DNA of 64,000 nucleotides from an uncultured Paludibacter sp. (GCA_937897985.1 CALCBD010000039.1:62001-126000); one strand, 5' to 3'; numbered from the stretch's first letter, positions 1-9,798 are shown. Numbers and translations are program-made. The notes: generated by a model not told the origin, from the sequence alone.

Positions 1-1647
1 ACTCCGCGCTTCGATGTTAATAACGCCAATTCAAATTCATCACACAAAAGTGAAACTACAAGATTCTCACGCAGTTCTGATGAATATACAAAATATCAGG
101 CCGATTTCCTGTTGAATTACAACAAAAAGATTGACAAACACCGGATTGGAGCACTCCTGGGATATACTGCCCGCATGCAGGTAAGTCAGGGTTTTAATGC
201 CTCCACCGACTCGCTTATCAGCGGATCCACGTGGATTGTACCTAAAGACTTTTGGATGTTAAGTGCCGGTGCCGATCAAAACCGGAACAACGGCGACTGG
301 TACTCTGCCGAAGCATTTACTTCCTACCTGAGCAGGCTTAATTATTCCTATGCCGACAAATACATTGCTGCTCTGACTTTCAGAGCAGATGCCTCATCAA
401 AATTTGCCGAAAATTACCGTTGGGGTTATTTCCCATCCGTTGGGTTAGCCTGGATTGCTTCCGAAGAAAAATTCTTTGAATCGTTGAAAGGGAAAATCGA
501 TTATTTGAAAGTTAAAGGCTCCTGGGGTAAATTCGGAAACGATAAAATCGGAAATTACATGATGTATCCTCAAATTAATCCGAGAGGTCAGCAGGTGGTG
601 GTGAACGGAGTTACCTACTATCTTCCCACACAGGCCAACCACCCCGACACTACTTTACATTGGGAGGTAATTAAAGAATTCGATGCCGGTTTTGAAGCAC
701 AGCTTTTCAGAAACAGAATGAAACTGGAAATGGATTACTACAATAAACTGACTACAGATATGCTCGCGTTTCTCGAAACATCATCAGGAATCAACAGTGT
801 GGACGTGACCAATATCGGATCAATCAGGAACAGTGGCGTCGAATTTATCCTTTCGTGGAACGACAAAATCGGTAAATTCAGTTATGGCGCAAGTGTAAAC
901 GGAGCTACCCTGAAAAACGAAGTCATCGCCATCGGAAACACTAATGCTGATATAGTTACAGGAAAATATCACCGCACTTCGGTAGGTCATTCGGTTGGTG
1001 CCATTTACGGATATGTTCAGGATGGAATTTTCCAGAATCAGGCTGAAATTGATGCTTACTACCCTGCCCCGTGGAAATCGAAACCCGGAGATATCAGGTA
1101 TAAAGATCTGGATGGAAATGGTAAAATTACTGCTGCCGACCGTGATTTTATCGGACAAACCATTCCTGCATTCACCTATGGTTTCAGTTTGAATGCAGCT
1201 TATGCAAATTTCGATGCAGTCATTGATTTTAACGGGGTTTACGGAAATGACATAATTAATGCAAAAAAACTTCCGACCTATGCCCAGTTTAATTACTATA
1301 CCACTTCACTCAACCGGTGGCATGGTGAGGGGACATCTACTGTTGAACCTGCTCTGAATACAGCACAGGGAAACAACTTCGAATCTTCAACCAATCTGCT
1401 CGAAAGCGGCGCATATCTGCGGCTGAGGTCAGTGCAGTTAGGATACAATGTTCCTGCAAATGTTTGCAAAAAAATCAGCTTATCAAAAGTTCGTTTTTAC
1501 GTCAATGCACAGAATTTATTAACATTCAAAAAGAACAGTGGTTACACTCCTGAAATTGGAGGAGCTATTTTATCCGGAAATATTGATAACGGAAGCACCT
1601 ATCCAATTCCAACGACCTATTCACTCGGATTAACTGTTAATTTCTAA
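1..1647 (+). CDS. SusC/RagA-type TonB-dependent outer-membrane transporter (5' end outside window)
   Basis: The reading frame is open from base 1, so the signal peptide, plug and first barrel strands lie upstream of the window. The visible 548 residues are the C-terminal part of the 22-strand barrel: alternating aromatic strands, an Asp-rich turn (DLDGNGKITAADRDFIG) typical of the late barrel of SusC proteins, and a terminal TVNF ending in Phe as needed for outer-membrane insertion. SusC proteins import glycan oligosaccharides in a TonB-dependent way, capped by a SusD lipoprotein. The SusD gene follows after 11 nt, so the two are surely co-transcribed. Family assignment is confident; the substrate is unknown, though the GH144-type enzyme downstream hints at a beta-glucan. 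Confidence 0.93.
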   Translation, partial: TPRFDVNNANSNSSHKSETTRFSRSSDEYTKYQADFLLNYNKKIDKHRIGALLGYTARMQVSQGFNASTDSLISGSTWIVPKDFWMLSAGADQNRNNGDWYSAEAFTSYLSRLNYSYADKYIAALTFRADASSKFAENYRWGYFPSVGLAWIASEEKFFESLKGKIDYLKVKGSWGKFGNDKIGNYMMYPQINPRGQQVVVNGVTYYLPTQANHPDTTLHWEVIKEFDAGFEAQLFRNRMKLEMDYYNKLTTDMLAFLETSSGINSVDVTNIGSIRNSGVEFILSWNDKIGKFSYGASVNGATLKNEVIAIGNTNADIVTGKYHRTSVGHSVGAIYGYVQDGIFQNQAEIDAYYPAPWKSKPGDIRYKDLDGNGKITAADRDFIGQTIPAFTYGFSLNAAYANFDAVIDFNGVYGNDIINAKKLPTYAQFNYYTTSLNRWHGEGTSTVEPALNTAQGNNFESSTNLLESGAYLRLRSVQLGYNVPANVCKKISLSKVRFYVNAQNLLTFKKNSGYTPEIGGAILSGNIDNGSTYPIPTTYSLGLTVNF

Positions 1648-1658
1648 ATAATAAAACC

Positions 1659-3140
1659 ATGAAAAAGTATATTTTATATATCGTTATAGCTATTGTCGGT
1701 ATTGGATGTTCCGATGATTTTCTTGAACTTTATCCGAAAGGATATTATCATCCCAAAAACTACACTCCCGATCAGGAAATTAATGCAAGTATTCTGGCTG
1801 AGGGCAAGCTTGCTGAAGCTTATGCGACTTTACGTGCCTGGGCATTTCAGTGGGGTGGACTCGGAATGCACAGTTACACCTCGCCCGATGCTGAAAAAGG
1901 AAGTACTCCAAGTGACGGTGGTGAAGTAACACAGTTTAAATCATTGAGTTACACAGCAAGCAACGGACCAATAAAAGATTATTACAGTTATTGTTACAAA
2001 AGTATTGTCCTTTCGAACGAAGCGCTTGTGATTGCTAATTCGCTTGCCGATACGGTTGCCAAAAAGAAAACCTATATTGCAGAGGCACTATTTCTGCGTT
2101 CGGTAATGTATTTCAGACTGGCTCAGGCATTTGGCGGAGTACCTTATGTTACCACAGTGCTGGGTGCAAACGATAAAGTTCCTGCCCGTTCGACAAGAGA
2201 AGAAATATGGGCAAATATTGAAAGAGAGCTTTTGCAGGCTATCCCTCATTTACCAACACGTATGATGCTGGTGGCAAGCGGAAATGGTGGTCGCGCCACT
2301 CAGAATGCTGCAAGAGCCGTACTGGCAAAAACATATTTATATCAAAAGAAATGGGCCGATGCCTTAGCTCAGACAACTGCAATTATAGCTTCGGGAGATA
2401 ATAATTTAAGTACACCGTATGCCGAAATGTTTACCGAAGCCAACGAATTCGGACCCGAATCTGTATTTGAAGCTTATTGCGAACAAAGGCCGTCCGAGAA
2501 AATATATCTGTCGAGTCAGTATGGACAAATTCAGGGTTTCAGAGGTATACCCAATCTGGGCTGGGGTTTTAACGGACCAAGTCAGGCATTGATGGATGCT
2601 TACGAACCTAACGATCCGCGCAAAGCTGCGACAGTCCTGGCAGATGGCGAAACCATCGAAGGCAAAAAGACAAAAGCAGATGCCGCTTCTTATAAATTTT
2701 TCAATAAAAAAGTATATGTAAGCATTGCCGAAAGAGCACTTTACGGGCGTTCGACTGACATTCAGGCTTATTGGCTGAATATCCGGTTGATCAGGTATGC
2801 CGATGTACTGTTGATGCACGCCGAAGCTGCCTGTGAATCAGGTAACATGACCGAAGCACTTGCCAAACTCGAAATGGTGCGTGAGCGAGCACGTGGTGGA
2901 AATTCTGCAGTTTTACCAAAAATCACGACCACCAACAAAGATGAGTTACGCGCTAAAATTCATTTCGAAAGGCGGATTGAGTTAGCACTCGAATGGGAAC
3001 GTTTCTTCGATCTGGTGCGATGGGACGAAGCTAAAACCGCAATTACCGGTTTTGTTACAGGGAAACACGAACTTTTCCCGATACCGCAAACAGAAATTGA
3101 CAAGTCGGAAGGTACATTGACTCAGAATCCCGGTTACTAA
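1659..3140 (+). CDS. SusD/RagB-type glycan-binding surface lipoprotein
   Basis: A 493-residue protein with a lipoprotein signal ending in VGIGC (Cys17), followed by SDD, an acidic run like the lipoprotein export signal that sends Bacteroidota lipoproteins to the cell surface. The helical TPR-like SusD fold is indicated by the YIAEALFLRSVMYFRLAQAFGGVPYV segment region, by FERRIELALEWERFFDLVRW and by a C-terminal FPIPQTEIDKS...QNPGY, all hallmark SusD/RagB motifs. It binds the oligosaccharide and closes over the SusC barrel encoded just upstream. It is somewhat short for the family (usually 500-650), which is common for simple-glycan systems. Confident family call. Confidence 0.95.
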   Translation: MKKYILYIVIAIVGIGCSDDFLELYPKGYYHPKNYTPDQEINASILAEGKLAEAYATLRAWAFQWGGLGMHSYTSPDAEKGSTPSDGGEVTQFKSLSYTASNGPIKDYYSYCYKSIVLSNEALVIANSLADTVAKKKTYIAEALFLRSVMYFRLAQAFGGVPYVTTVLGANDKVPARSTREEIWANIERELLQAIPHLPTRMMLVASGNGGRATQNAARAVLAKTYLYQKKWADALAQTTAIIASGDNNLSTPYAEMFTEANEFGPESVFEAYCEQRPSEKIYLSSQYGQIQGFRGIPNLGWGFNGPSQALMDAYEPNDPRKAATVLADGETIEGKKTKADAASYKFFNKKVYVSIAERALYGRSTDIQAYWLNIRLIRYADVLLMHAEAACESGNMTEALAKLEMVRERARGGNSAVLPKITTTNKDELRAKIHFERRIELALEWERFFDLVRWDEAKTAITGFVTGKHELFPIPQTEIDKSEGTLTQNPGY

Positions 3141-3149
3141 TACATTTTC

Positions 3150-3207
3150 AGGAAAAAACTTTTATAATGGGGCTTCATTGAAGCAAAGCTGAAAAAAAAT
3201 TTTTCCT
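3150..3207 (+). other. Nested inverted repeat between susD and the glucanase gene
   Basis: AGGAAAAA (3150-3157) pairs with TTTTTCCT (3200-3207) and encloses GCTTCA/TGAAGC (3172-3184). It could be an mRNA processing or stability hairpin that lowers expression of downstream genes relative to susCD. There is no strong U-tract after it, so I do not call it a terminator. Confidence 0.35.
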
Positions 3208-3220
3208 ACACAAAGATATA

Positions 3221-4924
3221 ATGAGACTAACAGATAAAATAAAACTTACATTTTCCGATTCATTAATTGGGGTAAAAACGGGAATTCAATCCGGTACAAC
3301 TCCATTCAGGAAATCCTGTGCAGTCTTGTTTTCAGCGTTTTTCATTCTTATTTCCTGCAAAGACCCTGTAATTCCGACCATACAGGTGGTTAAAAACGAT
3401 GAGACTTATGCTCCGGAAAAAGTTAAAGCTGTGATGGATGAATGGCAACGGAAGAATTTTAATTATTTCGTTGCCGGAGCATCGCCAACAGGTATGGCAC
3501 CCGAAGGTAACGACAGAGGAGATGTGGTCACTACCGGTGGCAGCGGATTTGGCGTGATGGCAATCATTGTCGGAACGGAACGGGGCTGGATAACGAGAGA
3601 CCAATCGACGACTCAGATGCAAAAGATTGTAAGATTCCTTGGTAAAGCGGAACGATTCAAAGGAGCATGGTCGCACTGGTACAATCCTGACGGGACATCT
3701 CATCCGTTCGGGGATCAGGTGAAAACCGGTGATTTAATTGAAACCGCCTTTATGATGGCGGGTCTGTTGGCAGCAAATGAATATTACAGCGGAACAACAG
3801 CAGTTGAGAAAGAAATCAGAGATTCGGTGGCCTCTTTTTGGAAAACTGTTAACTGGCGTTTTTACACAGGAAACGGTAATGCCCTCAACTGGCTTTACTA
3901 TTCACAGGAAAACAGATTAACCATGCAAATAAAAGGATGGAACGAGGGTCTGATCAGTTATATCCTTGCACTTGGCGCACCCGAACCTTTGAACATAAGT
4001 TATGATGTCTACAATAACGGATGGTTAAGCGGAGGGGGAATTTTAAACCGGACAGGGAAATTTTACGGATACGATTTGCCGCTGGGTGAATCTTACGGCG
4101 GTCCAATGTTTTTTGCACATTATTCATTTTTAGGGCTGAATCCCGGATTAATGGAAGATAACTTGGCGAATTACTGGCAACAAAATGTGGCTCATACCAT
4201 GATTAACCGTCATTATTGTGTATATGAGGCACCCAAAAATTACAAGTACAGTGAGCGTGACTGGGGCCTGACTGCCTGTTATGGCGGACGTCCGCCATGG
4301 GACTATTCTGCCCGTTCGCCACTCAACGATGACGGCGTACTGGCACCGACGGCAGCTTTGGGTTCATATCCCTATACTCCTTTTTACAGTACTCAGGTTT
4401 TGATGCATTTGGCAGAATACAGTCTTGCTCAGGGCACCTACGGTTTTGCCGACGCTTACTCTCCGGAAACATCAACATCGGAGAAAAAACATCTGGCTAT
4501 CGATCAGGGACCAATTGTAGTAATGATGGAAAACTACCGGAGCGGACTGATCTGGAATTTGCTAATGAAAAATGCAGATATACAAAAAGGACTCAGGCTG
4601 GCCGGTATGAAAATAAAGCCCGATTATAAAGAAGGTTTTCATAAATCGATGATCAATACTTACACAAAGGAGTATGACATGATGAGACATCCCGACCGAG
4701 GAAGCTTTGAACTGAATTATTTTTTAAGTTCATCGGGAAATACACGTTTCATATTTAAAAACGCTGCTGATTCACTTATTAAAGATACAACGACAAATGC
4801 ACTGCAAGGTGAAAATGTACTTCAATTTAAAAATACAACATCAATTTTAAACGGAAAACAATATACCATTACGATGATCACGCCGGCAAAAAAAGAGTAT
4901 TCGATAGTGGTTCGATTGAGATAA
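3221..4924 (+). CDS. Glycoamylase-domain lipoprotein, likely GH144 beta-1,2-glucanase
   Basis: 567 residues. A long N-terminal stretch leads into a lipobox ending LISC (Cys46) followed by KD, so it is a probable surface lipoprotein. The mature part carries the signatures of the Pfam glycoamylase family: TTGGSGFGVMAIIVGTERGW near residue 110, a central hydrophobic alpha/alpha-barrel, and RDWGLTACYGG near residue 345. In CAZy this family includes GH144, whose characterised members (from Chitinophaga and Parabacteroides) cut beta-1,2-glucan. It follows susCD on the same strand after 80 nt, consistent with a surface enzyme feeding the transporter. No other Met or signal start is visible, so the unusually long n-region is kept. 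The substrate is inferred from family only. Confidence 0.75.
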   Translation: MRLTDKIKLTFSDSLIGVKTGIQSGTTPFRKSCAVLFSAFFILISCKDPVIPTIQVVKNDETYAPEKVKAVMDEWQRKNFNYFVAGASPTGMAPEGNDRGDVVTTGGSGFGVMAIIVGTERGWITRDQSTTQMQKIVRFLGKAERFKGAWSHWYNPDGTSHPFGDQVKTGDLIETAFMMAGLLAANEYYSGTTAVEKEIRDSVASFWKTVNWRFYTGNGNALNWLYYSQENRLTMQIKGWNEGLISYILALGAPEPLNISYDVYNNGWLSGGGILNRTGKFYGYDLPLGESYGGPMFFAHYSFLGLNPGLMEDNLANYWQQNVAHTMINRHYCVYEAPKNYKYSERDWGLTACYGGRPPWDYSARSPLNDDGVLAPTAALGSYPYTPFYSTQVLMHLAEYSLAQGTYGFADAYSPETSTSEKKHLAIDQGPIVVMMENYRSGLIWNLLMKNADIQKGLRLAGMKIKPDYKEGFHKSMINTYTKEYDMMRHPDRGSFELNYFLSSSGNTRFIFKNAADSLIKDTTTNALQGENVLQFKNTTSILNGKQYTITMITPAKKEYSIVVRLR

Positions 4925-4966
4925 TTAAAGCAAACAATTTTTATTCATCCTTAAATTTTTATTTTT

Positions 4967-7474
4967 ATGAAACAGTTTTTTACTTTATTGGTGATGGTAC
5001 TCATGTTCAGTGCCTTCACAATGGCTCAGGAAACATTTATTCTTGATAATTTCGAGAACGGACAGGTGAATTTCACCGATGTGGTAAACGGAAACCCACC
5101 GGCTCATTTCGATTATGCAGTAGTGGATAATCCGGTCAAAGCAGGTATCAATACCAGCAACAAAGTGTGGGAATGGAAACGTTTTGATGCTGAAGCCGAA
5201 AACAAAATATGGGCAGGCTTCTATGCTACTTTAAAAACCGAAATTCCAAAAGGTTATCACCGCATTGAAGTGAAATACCTCCGTAAGAATGCAACCTCGC
5301 AATTAAAAATTAAATGTGAAGGTGCAGTGAGCAAAGAAATTTCGCCGGTAAATCCCGCTTCAAAAACCAACGAATGGGAAACACTGGTGTTCGATATTTA
5401 TGCCAATGGTATTAAAAACATCAAAGTTTTCAGTATGTTTCCGGATTACTACGAACCAATTGATGTTAATGCAGTTGTTTATATCGACGATATCAAAATT
5501 GTGTACGATCCTACAATTGTACCTCCTCCCGCACCAACTTCAATTTCATTTTTTACCAATAGCGCCGATAATCGTTTCCACGATCAAAGCTGGGTAAATC
5601 AGACAGCTCCAAGTACTGTCAACGCAGTTCTATGGTCAGACCCCACTCAACCCGGCGATAAATTACCCGTAGTAACCACCCCTGTAAAGGACGGCGCTAA
5701 TGCATTGAAACTTCAGTGGAAATCTGTGGAAACCGGCGACTGGATGGCATTGGTAGCCGCTATTGGCTGGGTTCCTGCCGATCTTACTCAAATGACCCAT
5801 CTCAAATTCTGGGTAAATTCACCTGTAGCTATTGCAAAAACCAATTTACCCAAACTTCGCTTCGAAGCTACCAGCGGAAATCCGAATAATACAGGAAAAA
5901 TACTCATGGGCAATTACCTTGCTGCCGATTTAGCCGCTAATACATGGACAGAAGTTTCTATTCCGTTAGCCGATATATGGGCTGCCGATCCTGCGTTTAC
6001 TTCGAAAGATGTGGTTAAGGGAATTTTCTTTTCGCAAAATACTACAGATAATGTTGAACATACCATGTTTATTGACGAAATAAAGTTTGAAAAAGTGACG
6101 CCTGCACTGGAATTATTCACCAATAGTGCCGACAACAGATTCCATGACCAAAGCTGGACAAATGTCACTGCACCAAGTACAGTTGGTGGTGTGCTCTGGT
6201 CCGATCCGACACAACCGGGCGACAAATTACCGGTTGTAACAACTCCTGTAAAAGATGGTGCCAACGCACTTAAATTACAATGGAAATCCGTTGAAGGAGG
6301 TTCGTGGATGGCATTGGTAGCTGCTGTCGGATGGACTCCGTTCGATCTGACTTCGATGACTCATTTATCATTCTGGGTAAATTCACCTGCTGAATTAACC
6401 AAAGAAAATCTGCCCAATATTTACCTCGAAGCTTTCAGCGGGAATCCTAATAAAACGGGAAAAGTGCCAATGGGTAACTATGTCATCAGTTTAGCTGCCA
6501 ATACATGGACTGAAGTAAGAGTGCCATTAGCCGACTTATACGCAGCCAACCCTGATTTCAGCGCTAAAGATGTGGTAAAAGGTGTTTTCTTCGAACAAAG
6601 CGTCAACGACAACAAAGACCGCATTATGTATATGGACGAATTCAAATTTATTGCTCTTCCGGCAAGTGCGGCAAATGCGTCCATGTTCATTGATTTTGGA
6701 ACTAATTCACCGGCTTTGATGATGGAAGGTAACTGGAATAATGTAACCGAACATCAGTCGGCCAACACAAAATTAATTGACGAAAACGGTAATGCAACCG
6801 GTATCAGATTAGCAGTAACCGATCCGTTCTATAACGGTTTCAACACTTCGGGAACAGCTGTACCAACCGGCGAAGCAAATATCTTTGCAGGCAATGCCAC
6901 TGCCGATAATTTCTTTGGAAACGGTGCTTTATGGGGTACTACTGCTGCTAATCCCGAAGGTATCATTACATTGAGCGGAATGAATCCGGCAAAATATTAT
7001 TCATTTAAAATTTTCGCTTCGCGCACCGGTGTTACCAATATCAGGGATGCCAGGTATACAATGACAGGTTTAACAACAGTCAGTGACACTCTGAATGCTT
7101 CAAATAACACTTCACGTATTGCAGAAATTTTAAATGTAAAACCAACTGCCGAAGGTGTGATTACATTCAAAACCGAAGCCGGTCCTAACAACACAAGTGC
7201 CGAAAAATTCTATTTCCTCGGTGCAATGAAAATCAGTGTCAGCGATTCGCCGACAGGCTTGTTTAGCCCGAAATCAACTAACTCTGTTAATGCATATTAC
7301 AATAATGGCATGTTGAAAATCGACGATTATACTGGCACTGTACGCGTTTACGGTCTTGCAGGAAATCTGATTGCAGAAAAACAGTCTGTATTCGGGTTCG
7401 CTCAAATTAATCTCCTGAAAGGTGTTTATATCGTAAATACCACTGAAGGCAACGCAAAATTACTCATCAGATAG
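4967..7474 (+). CDS. T9SS-exported multi-module carbohydrate-binding protein with duplicated domain
   Basis: 835 residues: signal peptide (1-20, FTMAQ), an N-terminal beta-sandwich module (about 21-190), two near-identical tandem modules of about 188 residues starting at residues 194 and 383 (each begins FTNSADNRFHDQSW), a further module beginning MFIDFG (about 570-760), and a C-terminal T9SS type A sorting tail (last 65 residues, ending KLLIR). No catalytic domain is recognisable. The modules look like jelly-roll carbohydrate-binding modules, so a surface glycan-binding or scaffold role, analogous to SusE/F, is likely. The MFIDFG module and one FTNS-type module recur in the next gene. Domain function is inferred from fold-like patterns only. 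Confidence 0.7.
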   Translation: MKQFFTLLVMVLMFSAFTMAQETFILDNFENGQVNFTDVVNGNPPAHFDYAVVDNPVKAGINTSNKVWEWKRFDAEAENKIWAGFYATLKTEIPKGYHRIEVKYLRKNATSQLKIKCEGAVSKEISPVNPASKTNEWETLVFDIYANGIKNIKVFSMFPDYYEPIDVNAVVYIDDIKIVYDPTIVPPPAPTSISFFTNSADNRFHDQSWVNQTAPSTVNAVLWSDPTQPGDKLPVVTTPVKDGANALKLQWKSVETGDWMALVAAIGWVPADLTQMTHLKFWVNSPVAIAKTNLPKLRFEATSGNPNNTGKILMGNYLAADLAANTWTEVSIPLADIWAADPAFTSKDVVKGIFFSQNTTDNVEHTMFIDEIKFEKVTPALELFTNSADNRFHDQSWTNVTAPSTVGGVLWSDPTQPGDKLPVVTTPVKDGANALKLQWKSVEGGSWMALVAAVGWTPFDLTSMTHLSFWVNSPAELTKENLPNIYLEAFSGNPNKTGKVPMGNYVISLAANTWTEVRVPLADLYAANPDFSAKDVVKGVFFEQSVNDNKDRIMYMDEFKFIALPASAANASMFIDFGTNSPALMMEGNWNNVTEHQSANTKLIDENGNATGIRLAVTDPFYNGFNTSGTAVPTGEANIFAGNATADNFFGNGALWGTTAANPEGIITLSGMNPAKYYSFKIFASRTGVTNIRDARYTMTGLTTVSDTLNASNNTSRIAEILNVKPTAEGVITFKTEAGPNNTSAEKFYFLGAMKISVSDSPTGLFSPKSTNSVNAYYNNGMLKIDDYTGTVRVYGLAGNLIAEKQSVFGFAQINLLKGVYIVNTTEGNAKLLIR
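5548..6106 (+). repeat. Intragenic tandem duplication, copy 1
   Basis: Encodes the first of two adjacent modules in the 835-residue protein. About 60 residues at the start are almost identical to copy 2, including WSDPTQPGDKLPVVTTPVKD. Synonymous differences in the DNA show that the duplication is not brand new. Confidence 0.85.
6113..6657 (+). repeat. Intragenic tandem duplication, copy 2
   Basis: Second module, offset about 566 bp from copy 1 and in the same frame. The C-terminal half of the unit diverges more than the N-terminal half. Confidence 0.85.
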
Positions 7475-7502
7475 TAATTTTCTGATTCAGTTCTCAAAAA
7501 CC

Positions 7503-7539
7503 GACTCCGGAATTCTGCACAAAAATTCCGGAGTCTTTT
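7503..7539 (+). terminator. Rho-independent terminator
   Basis: Perfect 12-bp stem GACTCCGGAATT (7503-7514) / AATTCCGGAGTC (7524-7535), 9-nt loop, then TTTTA. It lies 29 bp after the 835-residue gene and ends or attenuates the susCD transcript before the SGNH gene. Confidence 0.9.
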
Positions 7540-7573
7540 ATAAATTTTCAAATTGAATTATTCATTATAAGTT

Positions 7574-9607
7574 ATGAAAAAAATCTCCATTATATTTTTG
7601 CTCTTTGTTTTTATAACAAACCTTTCGGCTCAGTATCCGCGGGCATCACTCTGGACTGCCGACATCAGCGGCTTTGCATCGCAGGATGCAGTAACCGGTG
7701 TTCAAAAAGATGTAGTCCTTTTTGCCGGAAGTTCCACTTTCACCATGTGGAGCAGTCTGAAAACTGATTTTCCGAACTCAAAAGTCCTCAACCGTGCATT
7801 CGGAGGTTCAATGATGACCGATTTACTGTATTATTTTAATCAGGTGATTGCCCCCTACAATCCACGTCAGGTTGTTTTATACGAAGGTGATAATGATTTG
7901 TACGGCACTACCAAAACTCCCGAACAATTTATGGATGATGTAACTGCAATGATCCGGCTGATTAATATCTACTTCCCTAATGCAGGGATTCTGCTGGTTT
8001 CTATCAAGCCAAGTCCTTCACGTACAAGTGCTTTTACAAAATTCCAGGCATCAAACGTATTGATGAAAAACTATGCCGACAAATACGATTACATTGATTA
8101 TGTTGACACATGGACTCCGATGCTGAAACAGGACGGAACTCCCAATGAGGCATTATTCGGAAGCGATATGCTTCACATGAACGCTACAGGTTATGCACTC
8201 TGGAAAACCATTCTCGAACCTCATTTACTCACCTCGTTACCCGTAGCCGAAGCTAAAGATATCACTTTATTTACAGAAAGTTCAAATGCTACTTACCATG
8301 AACCGAGTTGGGTGAATGCAACCGCACCAAGTACTTTTACAACAGTTCGGGATGAAAAAATTTCGTGCGACAGCACACATTTTCACAACGGAAAAACTTC
8401 ACTGAAACTGGCTTATCAGGGCATAGGTGCAGGTAACTGGAAAGCCTGTGTTGCTGCCACCGATTGGGCAGCTTTCGATGTGTCGGGGTTGAAGGAACTT
8501 GAAATGTATGTTTATTCCGAAAACAGAGTCGATTCGGTTAATTTACCATATCTCTATCTCGAATCGTACAGTTCGGCAACTACCGCTAAATTACGGCTTT
8601 CGAAATATTTAACCCAGATTCCGGCTGCCACCTGGACCAAAGTTATAATTCCGATTCAGGACTGGAAAGATAAATCGCCTTCTTTTGCCTATGACAACGT
8701 GAAAACTGTTTTCTTTTCACAAATGAATGTAAACGCCGCTCCGGTGGTTTTATTTATTGATGATATCATTTTCAGACTTCAGAGCAGTGGTACCAACCCC
8801 GGAACCGGAAATTCGGGAAATATCCTTATTGATTTCGGATCAGCATCCACAATGTCTGCCGGCAACTGGAACAACATCACTGACCATCAGGGAGCTAACG
8901 CAGAACTTATTGATGATCAGGGCGCAAAAACCGGAATAACTCTAAAAATCACCGACCCCTTTTATAACGGATACAATACTGCAGGCACTACCGCTCCTAC
9001 CGGCGATGCAGCTGTAATATTTCCTTCGACAGCTACAAGCGACAACTTTTTCGGGCATGGAAACGCATGGGGTTCAACACCCGCTAATCCCGAAGGCATT
9101 TTCACCTTAAGCGGTTTGGACAAAACAAAGTATTACAGTTTTAAAATCTTTGCATCGCGTCCGAGTTCGGGTGATAACCGCGATTCACAATATACTGTAA
9201 CCGGAAGTAATTCAAAGGTGAATAGTCTGAACGCATCGGTGAATATCAGTCAGTTTGCTGTAATCGACAGCATTATCCCTGATAATTCGGGGACTATTAC
9301 CATCAAATGTAATGCAGGGCCAAACAATACCACCAACGAAAAATTCTTCTATATAGGTGCCATGAAAATTACGGTAACTGATAGTCGTACCGGGTTAAAC
9401 GTACCTTCCGCAGTTCCGCTGAATGCTTTTTATTCAAACAGAACACTCAAAATTAAAGACTATTCGGGCAAAATTCAGATAACAGATTTTTCAGGGAAAA
9501 TTCTATTCAACGGACGGTCCGAAAATGGTCAGTCAAAAATCAGTCTGAATCAGGGAGTATATATTTTGAGCACAAATGCCGGGAATGTGAAATTAGTTGT
9601 TTACTGA
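7574..9607 (+). CDS. SGNH/GDSL hydrolase with binding modules and T9SS tail
   Basis: 677 residues. Signal peptide (1-19, NLSAQ), then an SGNH esterase domain (about 45-215): block I VLFAGSSTF with the likely nucleophile Ser54, block II Gly in NRAFGGS, block III GDND, and block V DMLHM with Asp198/His201. The rest repeats modules of the preceding protein: one FTESSNATYHEPSW module (about 235-400), one ILIDFG module (about 415-600) and a T9SS sorting tail ending KLVVY. It probably removes an ester substituent from the target glycan at the cell surface. A strong terminator lies upstream and I see no clear -7 box, so expression may depend on read-through. The ester substrate is unknown. Confidence 0.82.
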   Translation: MKKISIIFLLFVFITNLSAQYPRASLWTADISGFASQDAVTGVQKDVVLFAGSSTFTMWSSLKTDFPNSKVLNRAFGGSMMTDLLYYFNQVIAPYNPRQVVLYEGDNDLYGTTKTPEQFMDDVTAMIRLINIYFPNAGILLVSIKPSPSRTSAFTKFQASNVLMKNYADKYDYIDYVDTWTPMLKQDGTPNEALFGSDMLHMNATGYALWKTILEPHLLTSLPVAEAKDITLFTESSNATYHEPSWVNATAPSTFTTVRDEKISCDSTHFHNGKTSLKLAYQGIGAGNWKACVAATDWAAFDVSGLKELEMYVYSENRVDSVNLPYLYLESYSSATTAKLRLSKYLTQIPAATWTKVIIPIQDWKDKSPSFAYDNVKTVFFSQMNVNAAPVVLFIDDIIFRLQSSGTNPGTGNSGNILIDFGSASTMSAGNWNNITDHQGANAELIDDQGAKTGITLKITDPFYNGYNTAGTTAPTGDAAVIFPSTATSDNFFGHGNAWGSTPANPEGIFTLSGLDKTKYYSFKIFASRPSSGDNRDSQYTVTGSNSKVNSLNASVNISQFAVIDSIIPDNSGTITIKCNAGPNNTTNEKFFYIGAMKITVTDSRTGLNVPSAVPLNAFYSNRTLKIKDYSGKIQITDFSGKILFNGRSENGQSKISLNQGVYILSTNAGNVKLVVY

Positions 9608-9673
9608 AAGAATTTTACATCAACGGAAAATATTGAAAACAGAAGAATCATCAGTATTTTTTTATAAAAATGT

Positions 9674-9753
9674 GAATTGCATAAATTATAATCACCTCAT
9701 CACTATATTATTGACAAACATTGAAGTTGTTATATATATGATTTATGCAATTC
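9674..9753. repeat. 13-bp perfect inverted repeat in convergent intergenic region
   Basis: GAATTGCATAAAT (9674-9686) and its exact complement ATTTATGCAATTC (9741-9753), 54 nt apart, extending to 17 bp with one mismatch. It sits between convergent genes ending at 9607 and 9799. It may be a bidirectional terminator or the ends of a tiny decayed element. Confidence 0.6.
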
Positions 9754-9798
9754 TTTATAATAACAATACGTTCAAAAAATAATATACAGTCCATTTCA

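Noticed and set aside
8086..8099. Operator-like ACGATTACAT inside the SGNH gene
   Set aside because: Only a half-site, in coding sequence (encodes YDYID), without the paired copy 30 bp away.
9772..9788. AraC-type element lookalike (CAAAAAATAATATA)
   Set aside because: Two extra A in the core, in a convergent gap with no -7 box at the right distance.
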